DNA of 64,000 nucleotides. It comes from an uncultured Crocinitomix sp. Lineage in GTDB: Bacteria > Bacteroidota > Bacteroidia > Flavobacteriales_D > Crocinitomicaceae. This document shows, piece by piece, positions 20,101-31,600 of the stretch. Location of the stretch: the NCBI GenBank assembly GCA_937136425.1, contig CAKZON010000051.1, positions 1-64,000 on the forward strand, given 5' to 3'. A program made the position numbers and the translations under genes. Position 1 is the first letter of the stretch. The number at the start of each line of letters is the position of its first letter. The notes below the pieces were generated by a model. It made no database searches. It had not been told where the DNA came from and worked only from the letters and a program-made list of their open reading frames with translations.

Positions 20101-23100
20101 GTCCTCATCAGGGTTAATACGTCTATTATCAATCAAATCATTATCAATAGTACCGGCCTCTAAACGGTCAATGCCAGCAGGTGGCACAGTTTGTACCAAA
20201 TTCCCGGCTTGGTCATAATAATAAAGGGTGTAGTGAAACTCTTTATCATCATAAGTGGCTTGGAAAGTTTCTACTAAAGAGGACATTGCCTCTTCTAAAT
20301 ACCGTTCTTTAAAGTTATCAGCCAAGTTTTCAAGGTAGATATCCATTTGATTATTGGCGTTAATTGTATCTACATTGGCAGTATACATTTCGCAAGGATA
20401 TTCATACTCATAAGTTGGATAAAACGGAAGTGGGGTAGGAGGACAAATAGGATTTTCAACCAAATCAATATTATTGACATAGTTATTCCAATTGAGATAA
20501 ATAGGATCTTCTCCTGGCGGAGTAGCTGCAATAGCTGCTGTTACATATGCATCATAACGCTCAATAACATCAAAAACGCCAGAAACACCATCCACATCTA
20601 CATAATAATGGTTTAACCCCGTAATACCAAAAGCAGAGATAGAGATATAATCAGGGTCTTCATTAGATGTAATTCCCATTTGTGTTAAATATTGTATGTA
20701 AGCTTCAACCGCCCATGGCAAGCGTGTGCCACAAAAATGAGCAATAGCAAAACTTGGTAAATATTCATCTAAATCAATAAGATCATCATTAATGTCTGTG
20801 ATTTCAGCTTGATAAGCTGCGTACTGTTCTGTACAGCTTTTTGGAGCTAATAGTCCAGGTGTTTCGCAACCACAAGAAAGTTCTTCAAAGCAACCACTTC
20901 CATCAGAAGTTTCAGGAACTAGGACTAATTCAACAATTTGACCATCATCAATTCCCATTGCAGTTAAAGAGAAAGCTTCACCAGGAGTTTCAGTAACAAC
21001 TATATTATAGATAGAGGTTAGATCAATTAGATGGGTTTCATCTTTTCTTTCAATAACCAAATCACACTGTGTTAATAAATCAGGATCATGAAAAACGATT
21101 CGCATTGATTTATTGGATTCAGCAATAAATTCTAAGTCGAATTCTGAAAGTCCTATGGTTTCATCACCAGGAATTATTACACCAAGAGCGTCCAGAGCAT
21201 CTGAATAATATACTGGTACACCCGGGTCATCAGCATTAAATTCACCAAAGGCAATTAATTCATTAAAGAGAATTCCTAGTCTTGTAGCCAAGTCATTCTC
21301 ATTATCACACATGCAGTTTAGACTGATCAAACTAGGAGGTGTAGTTATTGGGTCTAACACTACAATGCTTATTGTTGCTGTATGTGTTGCCGTTGTCCCC
21401 AAATTATTAATATAATGAAGAGTAACAATGTCAGAACCGATATCATAAGATGCTCCTGTTACAATATCAATATCAGGTGGTATTATACCAAAATCAGCAG
21501 TAAAGGTTCGGTCTAAATCCGCATTATAAATTGTAACTGTATTGGTAGTAGAAGAAATAGTTGTAATAGCCGATTCGGGATTATCCCCCATTTGAGCAAA
21601 GAGTTCACTACCGACATACCATCCGCCTAATAAAGATGCGGCATCTGTACTTGCTGTTACAGTTAAGTCTACCCCATCAAAAAGTTGCGTAAATATGGCT
21701 TTAATATCATTGGCAAAATTTTCATCTTTTTGGCAAAGTGGCTCGTCTAAATCACCTATGTCATAGCAGTTGTCCAACTGAATTAATGTACTTCCGTCTA
21801 TTACTACCTCTTTATAAACAAGTTCACCTAAAATCATCACCTGTAGTTCAGCTAGTATTTTAAAATCATAACTTGTTCCAGGGGCATGATAAATCATTCG
21901 CATTGTTGTAATATCATCCCAGTCCCATGTCCAATCAATATAACCTGCAGTAGGTTCTTCTAAGGTGATTGTTTTCATGGTGCCTCCACCGGTAATGCTA
22001 TAAGTTCCTGTTTGAGAGTTGGTGACCTGAATGGTTAAAAGGCTTCCAGTAATATCTGTATTGATAATAATAGGACTAGTTCCTGTTTCTTCACCGCCCA
22101 TTCCATCAACTCCGTAAAGATCCTCTGTTAGCCAAGGAAACACATCTGAATCAACAGTTGCAGCATCTTGTAAAAGATCATTTTCAGCCATTGCTTTTAA
22201 AAATTCTTCTAAATCTCTGAGCAAAGGACATTGCCCTGTTTGAGTATAAATATTAGCTTCAACTTCAGCTTCTAAATCATCCGCCATGTCCTCAATAGGT
22301 ACCCCTACATCATATAAACCATAAATGGGTTCAAAACGTTTTACTTTTGTAGCAAATAGGGAAACATGGTCATTTGTAAACCAAGGGAAATCTCCGTCAG
22401 CAGCGGCTGCAATAGCATCCTCATATAAACCTAAAATATTGATTGTTCCCGCATCAAAATAAGGGGTGTAATAACTAAAGCCAATTAAGTCTGGAAGTTC
22501 AGGTGTTTCTTGCTCAATATAGCCATTGTAAAATCCATTTCTAATGGCATAAACGTCTGCAAAAATTTGATTGATTTTAAGTTTTTCAGTTAAATAAAGT
22601 TGTTTATAGGTATTCCAAATTTGATCGCGCTGAGCATCAGTTAATGCGGCAAGAGCAGTTCCATCAGGATCAGTGTCAGGTAAAACACAATCCTCTGTCA
22701 TGTCTGTTCCGCAAAGGACAATTTTTATCGCATAATCCCAAAGTGATATATCAGAAGGAGTTCCGTCATCTTTATAATCAGCAAAGATTTCATCCATTAA
22801 GTTTTCTTTGAATGTATTGACATTTTCACCTGGATATGTATCATTAATTTTAGTATAATTAATATTAAAATAAGGATCATAATCTTTGAGTTTACAGGTT
22901 CCTGTATGAACATTAACCAGTAGGTCGTTCCCAAAAATATTGTCAGTTGAATTGGCATCTGCAAAAGAAGTGATTCCTTGCAATGCAATATCATAAGACA
23001 TGCTACTCACAGGGGTAAGTATTTCATCTTCTCCATAAATTACAGCCCCATAGGTTAAATCACAAAAATCTTGATAAAATGCCAGGTAAGGATATTCAGG

Positions 23101-25887
23101 ATGATAAGTGATTAAAGCATTGGCCCAATTAGGTTCCCAATTGGCAATAAAATCTTCACTATGCTCTAAATGTTTGGGTAATATATAATAGTCTCCGGCA
23201 GGATAGTCTGCTCCATGTTCTGTAACAAGGTATGCAATACCGTCGTCAGTTATTTCAGGCGCGTATACCGTTCCATCATAGGTTGTTAAAACTAGCGATA
23301 AATCGCCATCCTCATCATAATAATCATACTCTTCACCTGGTTCAGCATTAGGGTTGAAAGGATTTTGCCAATTTAGGGCAGGATCTTCAGTTGGGTCAAA
23401 CTCACCTTGTGCGAGTACATTTTCTAAATTAAAAATACTTGTTTTGTCTTCAGGATCTAAACCAGCGTATTGCCCATAGGGCATTAAATCAGTAAGCATG
23501 GTTTGTGATCTGATAAAACATCCAGAAAGATCTAAATCAGTAACTGTTAATTCGTCAGGATATTGATCATAACAATCTGTTGTATTATAAAAGAAGTTAG
23601 GAATGCATTCAGGTTCAAGGTTGGCCATATAATGTGCCAAATGTTTTTGTAAAGAATCTTCATTGACTTTAATGAGTTTAGAAAGCGAGTAGCCACCTGT
23701 TTCTAATAAAGCGCTTAACTGGTCGCCATTAAAGGTTACAGAAGTCCCTGTTGATCCTACATAATTTGTTCCAGGAACATTTCCAACTACTGCATTAACA
23801 CCTGCTTGTATCTCATCAGTTGCAGGATCATCATCATGATCAAAAAAGCCAAATTGATTGATTCCACAATCATCTTTAAGGTCAATATTTAAATCATAGG
23901 CAAAAGGGTAAGCTGTTCCATCAGCCATACAATCATCATTAAAAGTTCCAGTTGTGACGCTGTATTCAAATTGATGGTTTTGTACATCAACACTAGCATA
24001 TTGTGTGTTTACTTGTAAAGCATCTACACTTACCCCATGTGCACCGGTAATATATCTATGATTATTATCTAGTTCGGTATCTGTATCAGCTATGTTTAGT
24101 TTATTTAATAAATCAACAGAAACACTTAAATGCTGCCCGTCATTATGCTCATCTAATGAAATTAAGTTTGTTTTGGTGGTCTCTTCGGTTTCTCCCTCAT
24201 TACCACCAGCTAATGCTGTTGCAACAACACGTCCTTGAGGATCGATATAGCTAATGCTAACCTGTCCATTGGCATCTACCACTAGGTTTTTTTTATAATG
24301 CTTAGCATTTCCAACGTGGTAACCAAAAAGGCGGTTTAGTTCTTCTTGTAAAGGTTGTAAATAATAATATTCAGTGGCATGTTCTCCGTCAATGGTATAG
24401 GTTTCACCTACGCCGCTTTGGCGACGAATACGGCCTGTATTGTCTGGAGTATATTCCACTTGTACAAATGGATACCCACCAGAACTAGGGACATAATCTT
24501 GCCAGTTTCCTTGGGGTGTTTCTGCGCCATCTGCTATACGGTAATAGTTTGCCGCTCCGCTAGCTGAATTCATTTGCCCAGCACCAGAAATACATTCTCC
24601 AGTATCCCAGTCAAAATCTAAATGGGTATAAGGGTTTGTTCCTGCTCCGGTTGCCGATAAATTTAAATGGTCAAAATATTTAAGTGCAGGATTATCTACC
24701 GGAGTGGGTAAAATTTGAATGGCACTACGTCCTTGATTATCATACACGTTTTCTCCAACAACGGCTTGGTTATTACTGTTGATACGGGTTACGGTTTGGC
24801 GGTTTCTTAAAGAGCCATCAAAATAAGAGACAATTTCTTTTTTCTTTCCTTGTTCGGCATAAACGGCTTGGTATTGCCAGTTTTTTTCACTTTCATGTTC
24901 ATTGGTAATAATGACATAATGTGGCCAATTGTCAATAGCAGTAGCTTCATCACTTAAAGAAAAATCAGAAGTTGTCCAAGGACCATAAATACGTTTGTTA
25001 ACGTCTTGCAAATCATTGTCAGTCCAAGATCCAACGGCACGCACGCGGTAAATTAAATAACCACTGGCATAAATAATTGGAATTTTATAAGCTTGAGCGG
25101 GAGTAATTACGCGTGTATTGTTGAGTTCAAAAGCACGTTCAGTAAAAAAGACTTCATCTTCGGCTAATTTTGTAGCAAGATCTACCGAGCCATAATTATC
25201 AATCCATGTCCACTCTAATTCATATTCTTGCGCGCCTTCAATATAACTCCAATAAATTTCAATTTCATGGGGATTACCATAAGTACCAGTTGCTACTTTA
25301 TTGAGCCCATAATCATAAGTTGCAGCTCCATCAACAGGGCTATAGCTTATAAAATTGAATCCAAGGTTAGGCGCTTCATCTAGCGATAATTCATAAAAAC
25401 GGTCAATTGTTAACTCGGCTTCAATAAATACATATTCAGGTAAGGTGAGTACACCATCTAAGGTTAAACTTTCAACACTAACACGGTATCTATGTTCACC
25501 GTTTAGTTTCATATAACTGAGGTTGGTTTGTAAACCACCTTCGGGTGAATAGTTGATTTCAAGGGTTTGTGTAACATCACTTTCTACAAGTCCAGTTGGA
25601 CCTAAAACCTCTACTTTAATATCAGCAGTAATGGTGGCATCATCTGCAAAGTATCCATAATCACTTCGCTCTTGAATCCCGAGCTTTACAATAAGCTGGG
25701 TACTTTTATCAAAAAAGCTTTCTAAACCGAGTTCAGCATAGCGTCCGTCAATAATTTCAAATGACAGATCGGTGTCAATGTCCTCGGCGCTTTTACGAAC
25801 GCTATAGGTTTCTTCGGTGGCAAAACCTAAGTTTGTTAGCCCTAATAGGAAGGTAAAGAATAATATTTTATGTAGTAAATGAGTCAT
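17140..25887 (-). CDS. RHS/YD-repeat polymorphic toxin with C-terminal M91/NleD-like zinc metallopeptidase domain
   Basis: Signal peptide; YD repeats (YDLLGRLV, YDELGRIIEV, YEYDADNRITNV); RHS core end FYNPRVGRWLSGDALERQYPSVSTYTFVNNSPI...DPNGK; C-term GLGHELIHADHS and ENGLRSDHGLKARGKY. Confidence 0.88.
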   Translation of the reverse strand: MTHLLHKILFFTFLLGLTNLGFATEETYSVRKSAEDIDTDLSFEIIDGRYAELGLESFFDKSTQLIVKLGIQERSDYGYFADDATITADIKVEVLGPTGLVESDVTQTLEINYSPEGGLQTNLSYMKLNGEHRYRVSVESLTLDGVLTLPEYVFIEAELTIDRFYELSLDEAPNLGFNFISYSPVDGAATYDYGLNKVATGTYGNPHEIEIYWSYIEGAQEYELEWTWIDNYGSVDLATKLAEDEVFFTERAFELNNTRVITPAQAYKIPIIYASGYLIYRVRAVGSWTDNDLQDVNKRIYGPWTTSDFSLSDEATAIDNWPHYVIITNEHESEKNWQYQAVYAEQGKKKEIVSYFDGSLRNRQTVTRINSNNQAVVGENVYDNQGRSAIQILPTPVDNPALKYFDHLNLSATGAGTNPYTHLDFDWDTGECISGAGQMNSASGAANYYRIADGAETPQGNWQDYVPSSGGYPFVQVEYTPDNTGRIRRQSGVGETYTIDGEHATEYYYLQPLQEELNRLFGYHVGNAKHYKKNLVVDANGQVSISYIDPQGRVVATALAGGNEGETEETTKTNLISLDEHNDGQHLSVSVDLLNKLNIADTDTELDNNHRYITGAHGVSVDALQVNTQYASVDVQNHQFEYSVTTGTFNDDCMADGTAYPFAYDLNIDLKDDCGINQFGFFDHDDDPATDEIQAGVNAVVGNVPGTNYVGSTGTSVTFNGDQLSALLETGGYSLSKLIKVNEDSLQKHLAHYMANLEPECIPNFFYNTTDCYDQYPDELTVTDLDLSGCFIRSQTMLTDLMPYGQYAGLDPEDKTSIFNLENVLAQGEFDPTEDPALNWQNPFNPNAEPGEEYDYYDEDGDLSLVLTTYDGTVYAPEITDDGIAYLVTEHGADYPAGDYYILPKHLEHSEDFIANWEPNWANALITYHPEYPYLAFYQDFCDLTYGAVIYGEDEILTPVSSMSYDIALQGITSFADANSTDNIFGNDLLVNVHTGTCKLKDYDPYFNINYTKINDTYPGENVNTFKENLMDEIFADYKDDGTPSDISLWDYAIKIVLCGTDMTEDCVLPDTDPDGTALAALTDAQRDQIWNTYKQLYLTEKLKINQIFADVYAIRNGFYNGYIEQETPELPDLIGFSYYTPYFDAGTINILGLYEDAIAAAADGDFPWFTNDHVSLFATKVKRFEPIYGLYDVGVPIEDMADDLEAEVEANIYTQTGQCPLLRDLEEFLKAMAENDLLQDAATVDSDVFPWLTEDLYGVDGMGGEETGTSPIIINTDITGSLLTIQVTNSQTGTYSITGGGTMKTITLEEPTAGYIDWTWDWDDITTMRMIYHAPGTSYDFKILAELQVMILGELVYKEVVIDGSTLIQLDNCYDIGDLDEPLCQKDENFANDIKAIFTQLFDGVDLTVTASTDAASLLGGWYVGSELFAQMGDNPESAITTISSTTNTVTIYNADLDRTFTADFGIIPPDIDIVTGASYDIGSDIVTLHYINNLGTTATHTATISIVVLDPITTPPSLISLNCMCDNENDLATRLGILFNELIAFGEFNADDPGVPVYYSDALDALGVIIPGDETIGLSEFDLEFIAESNKSMRIVFHDPDLLTQCDLVIERKDETHLIDLTSIYNIVVTETPGEAFSLTAMGIDDGQIVELVLVPETSDGSGCFEELSCGCETPGLLAPKSCTEQYAAYQAEITDINDDLIDLDEYLPSFAIAHFCGTRLPWAVEAYIQYLTQMGITSNEDPDYISISAFGITGLNHYYVDVDGVSGVFDVIERYDAYVTAAIAATPPGEDPIYLNWNNYVNNIDLVENPICPPTPLPFYPTYEYEYPCEMYTANVDTINANNQMDIYLENLADNFKERYLEEAMSSLVETFQATYDDKEFHYTLYYYDQAGNLVQTVPPAGIDRLEAGTIDNDLIDNRRINPDEDLTVPELAALDLTTPDHNYRTQYHYNSLNQLVWQKTPDGGESYFGYDLLGRLVVSQNALQASKTNEQFSYTRYDELGRIIEVGEMSLETDYSFDQNGRFINAAGTLVDVSNLNFPFNLGADLKRLEEVTRTQYDELFAISADAFKDYSADNTRNRITGVYYFETIYNGTSVTAPDEFDNATFYDYDVHGNVKELIQNINNEDLEDLDQDLKKVEYEYDLVSGNVKHVTYQQDQVDQFIHEYEYDADNRITNVRTSHDNIIWEQDAKYFYYNHGPLARTEIGDQKVQASDYAYTIQGWLKGVNSEDLTAAYDQGKDSHTGINKMNGIDVYGYSLHYFDNDYTARHGNDFLALSDGALAHDHDLDLYNGNIKEMYTASTNTNEQYIGTSHTWYSYDQLNRIKSMDQERLYDGTEQSRYASTYSFDANGNLDILTRYAWTGTAIALMDDFKYHYTAGTNQLRHVKDNSTEPYDFVVDLKSQDDDNYTYDQIGQLKADLQEDIAEIQWKVTGKVHKIIRESGSIKSNLEFVYDAMGNRIIKIETNNLGDLLKKTYYLRDAQGNVMSIYTLDQLITPPGEPEVLGLKLTERSIYGSSRVGTENPELLIARTDLSLAHEFDYVQTIGDRRYELSNHLGNVLEVVSDRKLQRETAEGSGVLDYYTADVVSQSDYYPFGMMLPNSNESGDEYRYGFNGMEKDDEVSGEADSYDFGARFYNPRVGRWLSGDALERQYPSVSTYTFVNNSPIISIDPNGKEIRIESTDPEFRKQAFAALQKLTNEKLVLLKTGQVVSYNAVTKNLTEAQKNDPAILALAESIGTPVEQDIQDLENGNTLVNNLLTDDNTVTIVESTDGKNHTFTLNVEAGSARDGKGSDVKLEFAPDFTPDETLVDPETGNVGILEETPNYIGLGHELIHADHSTKGTRIKNGNEVSYEYKQSSDRIRRGSFRPASYKTAKAEKEELRTSGIKYVEPGDITENGLRSDHGLKARGKY
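18206..18502. repeat. Direct repeat copy B (inside the main RHS gene)
   Basis: See copy A at 15481-15777. Confidence 0.85.
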
Positions 25888-25905
25888 GGATGACGATTTA
25901 TCAAA

Positions 25906-26592
25906 TTATTGAATAAGTTCATAGTTTTGGTAGAGTGGAGTAGGCGAGTAATTGTCTCCCTCTTTATTGACATATTTTGAAAGGTCTGTCAGCCCTTGTG
26001 AGTCATTCCATTTTTTTTTCAAATTGGAATAATCAATCTCTAGTCTAGGAAAATCCATGTCTGGATTAAAATAATCTCTTGAGTAATTTAATTGTGTTGC
26101 ATAGTAAAGAGTCATATTTTTCACCCAAAAATCAGCATCAATTAAAATATCAATCTGCGCATACGGAATTGAAGAATAATCGTTGAAATTGATAGAGATT
26201 AGCGTACCATTTTCAGTTTTTCTGGATTTCACATCTTTACAGAATCTTAAACTGTTTTCAATATCTTCATCAAAAATTTTCGTTTCAATTGCGGGTAAGA
26301 CTTGAATGGTTTTAACTTCATGATTAATAATTACAGTGTTTTCGCCTGTTGAAATGATTTCATCATGGTATATTTTTCGGTGGCTATTGAGCCCGTTCGC
26401 TCGAATAATAGAAGTGTATTCATCCATTATTTCTTTACCATTGTGACCTTTGTAGAGCGTGTAATTCAACTCTAATTCGTATGATTTTAGGTCATAATAA
26501 TTACTATTTATTTTTTGTAAATACTCTTTACCAGAAAGTGCAAGTACATTTATGCTTAAAAAACATAGTAATAAGACAGTTCCAATTTTCAT
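25906..26592 (-). CDS. Exported hypothetical protein (LolA-like fold possible)
   Basis: Signal peptide; 228 aa; SGKEYLQKINSNYYDLKSYELELNYTLYK. Confidence 0.5.
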   Translation of the reverse strand: MKIGTVLLLCFLSINVLALSGKEYLQKINSNYYDLKSYELELNYTLYKGHNGKEIMDEYTSIIRANGLNSHRKIYHDEIISTGENTVIINHEVKTIQVLPAIETKIFDEDIENSLRFCKDVKSRKTENGTLISINFNDYSSIPYAQIDILIDADFWVKNMTLYYATQLNYSRDYFNPDMDFPRLEIDYSNLKKKWNDSQGLTDLSKYVNKEGDNYSPTPLYQNYELIQ

Positions 26593-26598
26593 AGTTAA

Positions 26599-28560
26599 TT
26601 ATTTTTTAATAGTATTTGAATGTGTCTCTTGAATGGTTACAATGCCACGAGCAGTTTCTTTTTTAATTCGAATTAGACCTCCTTCTTCATCATATTCATA
26701 AAAAGTGGCATAATTATTATCATCCAGTTCTGAGGTCAACCAAAAAGTTTCACCGTCGTAGACATATGACTTCATACTGCCGTTGAATGGATGAATTCTG
26801 ATGTCGTCGAAGTAGGTGTCAAATTCTGGATCGGCATTTAACCGAACTTTAAAGTATTCTGATCCTTCAGGAATTGTAAAGTCAATCACGATTCGTTGCC
26901 ATCCATCAATAATTTCGCCTGTTGGCGTGGCTGTTAAAACAGCAGTTGTTCCACCGAAAGCGATAAAATCTAAAGAAACATTATTGTATGATTTTACTGG
27001 TCCAGAATCCTCATTGTCAACCCTAACCCAAGCACTAGCCCAATAACGCTCACCAGGAGTTGGGCTAAATTTTTCACAATCTTCGCATGGAATATTAACT
27101 TCTTGTGAAACAGGGAAAGAAACTTCAGATGTTCCTAACATTTCGCCATCTAAAACTGTTCCGAGTGACGTAATTGTTGCCGCTACTTTATTCCCGGAGA
27201 TCATAGTTACACTTTCGTAAGTAACTGAATAACTTAATCCGTCAGCAGAAAGGACATCCTGACTTCCTAAATGTTTTATTATGTTTAATTCGTTATCAAT
27301 CTCATAAAAGTCGACTACAAACGGTCCGTTTTCAGGTTGAAGTCCCAAACCAGCTGTAGAGTAATTTATGGAGAGTGTACCTGATAATAAATCGGCAGAG
27401 ATTAAATGCGGAGATTTTAGTTTATTGTTAGGACTTTCTGGATAGGATAGAGTTATTACATGATATGCGTGATCAATCGGAGTAAAACCGCTATATGTCC
27501 AACTTCCTCCTTTTTCAATTTTACAATCACGAACTTGAGTAGGAAATCCTCTATTCACTACAATACCACCTTCAACATCTAACCCAATTAAATTGTAATC
27601 ATAATGTATACCCCCCATATGGTAACTCGTGTGACAATTGGTTAAAATGTTTCCAGCATTTTTTTCTGGAACGCCTAAAACGTTTGGTGTTTCAATAAAA
27701 TCAATGCCTAAAGGAAGGTCTAATGTATTATTCCATTCCGAACCAATTTTAATTCCCGTTTCAAATCGATTTATTGCATTGGTTTCCATTATTACATAAC
27801 CTTTCCTTGGTGAGACGAACCAAATTCCAAAAGAATTGGAAATGCTTGTCGTATTAATGAGTGTATTGTTTTTAACCGTGTAATTTGCGTAGACATCATT
27901 GTGGTGATTCAATAATTTTATACCAATTGTACAGTCCGTAATTTGATTGTTTTGAACCTCTACAACATCTCCACTATAATCATCTACAGCGCCTTGTGGA
28001 TAAGATTCTACAGCTTCATCTAATTGAGCGTAGATAGCTGTATTACAATTGTTGAATACATTATTGTTTACTAAAATTTCATCATTCAATGTTTGATATA
28101 AAACACCACCGTAGCGCAACAAGATTCCGAAGGAGCTACAATTATCAAAAGAGCAACTTTGGATATTGACATTATTAAAGTTTCTAAAGTCAATAGCCTT
28201 TGTGAAATTCTCGAATGCTAAATCAATGATTTGAACATCAGCCTTGACATCACTTAAAGAATTTGATAATCCCATATCATAAGTCCCTGCAATCAGCCCT
28301 TCGTTGTCTGTGTCACCACTATTTTTTTTGAAAATAATTTCACCATCAGTATGCGAAATAAGAGGTAATGGAGAATTGATTGTGATTAACCCTCCTGTAT
28401 TTAAAATAATTGTGGCAGTTTCTCCAGTGTTTGCATATGCAACCGCATCATCAATTCTATCTGCTAATTCACTTGCGCCTGTTGTTACTGTATAGGTAAC
28501 TTGAGAGAAGCCACTTAGACTTATGAAGCCACATATGAAGGTTATTAATAATTTTATCAT
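26599..28560 (-). CDS. Secreted beta-helix protein with RHS-family-associated C-terminal module
   Basis: Signal peptide; right-handed beta-helix-like repeats; FDDIRIHPFNGSMKSYVYDGETFWLTSELDDNNYATFYEYDEEGGLIRIKKETARGIVTIQE. Confidence 0.7.
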   Translation of the reverse strand: MIKLLITFICGFISLSGFSQVTYTVTTGASELADRIDDAVAYANTGETATIILNTGGLITINSPLPLISHTDGEIIFKKNSGDTDNEGLIAGTYDMGLSNSLSDVKADVQIIDLAFENFTKAIDFRNFNNVNIQSCSFDNCSSFGILLRYGGVLYQTLNDEILVNNNVFNNCNTAIYAQLDEAVESYPQGAVDDYSGDVVEVQNNQITDCTIGIKLLNHHNDVYANYTVKNNTLINTTSISNSFGIWFVSPRKGYVIMETNAINRFETGIKIGSEWNNTLDLPLGIDFIETPNVLGVPEKNAGNILTNCHTSYHMGGIHYDYNLIGLDVEGGIVVNRGFPTQVRDCKIEKGGSWTYSGFTPIDHAYHVITLSYPESPNNKLKSPHLISADLLSGTLSINYSTAGLGLQPENGPFVVDFYEIDNELNIIKHLGSQDVLSADGLSYSVTYESVTMISGNKVAATITSLGTVLDGEMLGTSEVSFPVSQEVNIPCEDCEKFSPTPGERYWASAWVRVDNEDSGPVKSYNNVSLDFIAFGGTTAVLTATPTGEIIDGWQRIVIDFTIPEGSEYFKVRLNADPEFDTYFDDIRIHPFNGSMKSYVYDGETFWLTSELDDNNYATFYEYDEEGGLIRIKKETARGIVTIQETHSNTIKK

Positions 28561-28602
28561 TTTAATAAATTTTTGTATTCCAATTAGAAGATTCCTTATA
28601 AA

Positions 28603-31600
28603 TTATTCTACAGGTTCATCACTGCATTCAATTCTGTATATGTTTTCAACACTTCTTCCAGCACTAACTTTTAGGCTATTTTTTCCTGTGTGAGATTTGG
28701 CAGGAGAAATGGATATATCCTCATCCAAGGTACCTCTGAAACCAAAATGTTCATTATCCTCGCACCCATCAAAGTCATAGTCTTCAAATCCATCAAAGCC
28801 CATTTCACTGTATTCAGAATTGGCGGCAACGGCTAAAGGAAAACTAAAGTTGTATCCATATTGTGCAGCAGAATAACGAGCTAAAGCATCAGCATTCTCT
28901 AATTCAAAACCATAAGGGCTAAACTGAGTTACTTCTGAAGTAAATGTCCAAGTATCTCCAATATCCTCTGGAATAATCCATTTTCCAGTTTCATCTAAAG
29001 TGTAAAAAGAATTATAGCTTGAGTAGAATCCATCATATCTTGGGTTTGGTTTATCTAGGTTGTGCTTTCTTCCCGTTAAATAAAGATGTGAACGATTTGC
29101 GCGCCAGACACCTAGCATATTATAACGGTATGCATTATACGTCTCATTTTCCGGGTCAATTCCACATTCACATTGTAAATCCCAGTTTTCGCGGAATTCT
29201 ACAGCACCAGCATTAGCAATTTTCTTCTTATTCCAATAATTGTCATCAGCCTCCAATGCTGTTTCAGACACTTCTAACTGACTTGTCCTAAAAGTGTATG
29301 TTTCATCACCATTATCAATAAATAAATTCATTGGATCACCTTGCAAAACAATGCTTCCCATTGAAGTACTTTGTAAATTTCTACGACCAGAACGAACTAT
29401 TTTTATTTTTCCAGAAAGAATGTCGATTAACGCACCTTCACTGTCAATAAGTGAAAATACTGGTCCAGTTTCGTCTACAGAGTTGACCCAAGCCTTTGTT
29501 GTTCCGTCAACAGTGCTCACTAATAACTCATCTCCAGGCTGAAAATATTCTTTGGCCTCACCAGCACCGGTCAATTTGTAGCCCGCTCCTTCTGGCGTTA
29601 TTGTGCCTTCAATTCCGCTATTAAATGAAGCTTGTCCCATTCCTTTATAATGCCAATGAGCAGGGAAATTGAAAGAGTAATAATGATCATCATATTCGTT
29701 GACAGTCTCAGTTATCAATACGGCTCCTGTTTCAGTGTCCCATAGTTTGTTTTTTGTAGATACAGAAGCACCAGCATCATATGCCACCGTTTCACGTAAC
29801 ACGCCATAAGTGTTAATTACTTTAGTTGTAGTGGCTAAGTTTAATTTAGTAACGTGGCGACTGTATTTAGGAAACCACGCAGGAACTGCCATGACAACTG
29901 GACCAATTGCAAATGTTTGAGTGGATAAATCAACCCCAGCAACTTGTGTCGTCGACTTCATTTCCCTAAAATCATTGACAATGTTTTGTTCAACTCCTAA
30001 TCTGTGATTAGCAACTGTTCCTTCAGCATTCATTGCCCAAACGTTATTGTCTAACCTTCCTTTGTTGCTGAATTGATCACTTACCTCTTCAGGTCCATTT
30101 AAATCGTAATTATAGTCAACACCAGAAATAAAATCCTCTTGTCCCTCTGCATAAACGCGTTGGTTTTTCATTTTTCCATTCATGTCATTAATATGAACAG
30201 AATAACCTTGAGAGAGTGTTAAGTGCTTAACTACGTTAATGCTAAAGACGGCTGATAATAACGGGTTACTATCTTCCTCCAGTCTTAAATGAGTTTGATC
30301 AGTTATTGTTGGATAATCTTTTGAAGTGTAAAACTCTGTTACCACTTCTCCTGTAGCGTGTTTTATTAATTTTTCATCAGTATCAGGGTGATTTCTTTCT
30401 AGGTTTTTGACTGATACTCGGCTGTAAGTGACACTAGGATTTGGGAAAAAAGATTCGCCAAATGGTTTTTCAACATAGTTTTGATCATCCGGAGCCAACA
30501 AACGATTGGTGTTAACATATACTGGCTGTACCCAAGGGTTCTCTTTAGATCCTACAGGCTCATAGGTTGCTACGCCACTTGATCCACCTTCCTTTAATTC
30601 ATATGAATAAACTTGTCCATATTTTTGATTCGAAATACTTTCAGGATCAGGATCTCCTAACATATTGGCCCATTCGTCAGTCATTGCAATTTGTTTTACA
30701 CGACAACCACCACCTTTTTTATGTTGTGTTGGTTCTGATAAACGAATCCAAGACTTTTCTTTAATAAATCGGCGAGATATTTTTTTAGACTTAAGAAGCG
30801 CGTTAGCACCAGTGACTGTTTCAGTGAGATTTTCAAAAGCCTGATAAATGCTTTCGAGCGCTGCACCTGCAGGAACTCCATCCTCTAATGCAGGTAAACC
30901 ATAAACATACTGACTTAAGTATCTTCTTGCATATTGCCAACCTGCTTTCGATAAAGGTGAAACATCTGCTAAACCAGTGAAACCACCCTCCATTTTGACG
31001 TCTTGTAATTTAATGCTTCCATAACGTTGTGTATCAGGTCCTTCTCCTTGAAAAAATGTACATTGATCAATATTGTCTAATTCTGCATAACCAGAAACAT
31101 AATCAAATGGTTTGTTATCCCAGGATGATGTTAGTTTTACTCCGCCACCTGATGTCATATTCATGAGCATTCTAAACTGTAATAATCCTTTTTGATTATC
31201 ATAAATGTCCTGTACATATTTTCTTTTGAATATTGCTTGATGTGCTGAGTTGGTAAAGTCCAAATTTTGATCTTCCTCATCAAGTAGAAAATAGAGGTAG
31301 AGTGCAGGGTTGTCATTTTTATATAATAATGCTTCCTTATTGGTTTGAGAAATTTCTGCATCTGGATTATAAGTCTCAAAATCAAAATGATCGTCATCTT
31401 CAAGAATCGGATTTGCTACACTTCCAGCGCCTGCCAATTTAAACATACGCATGGCTTTTTTATCTTGTACATATTGGTAATCGTCCGCCTCATAATCTAT
31501 CTGAATTTCTCCTCCAGAGGGTAAACTAATGTCAGTAATAGACCATGCTGCTGCATTATCGTCTACGGTTGATTTATCATCTGTTGTCGTTTGTTCAACA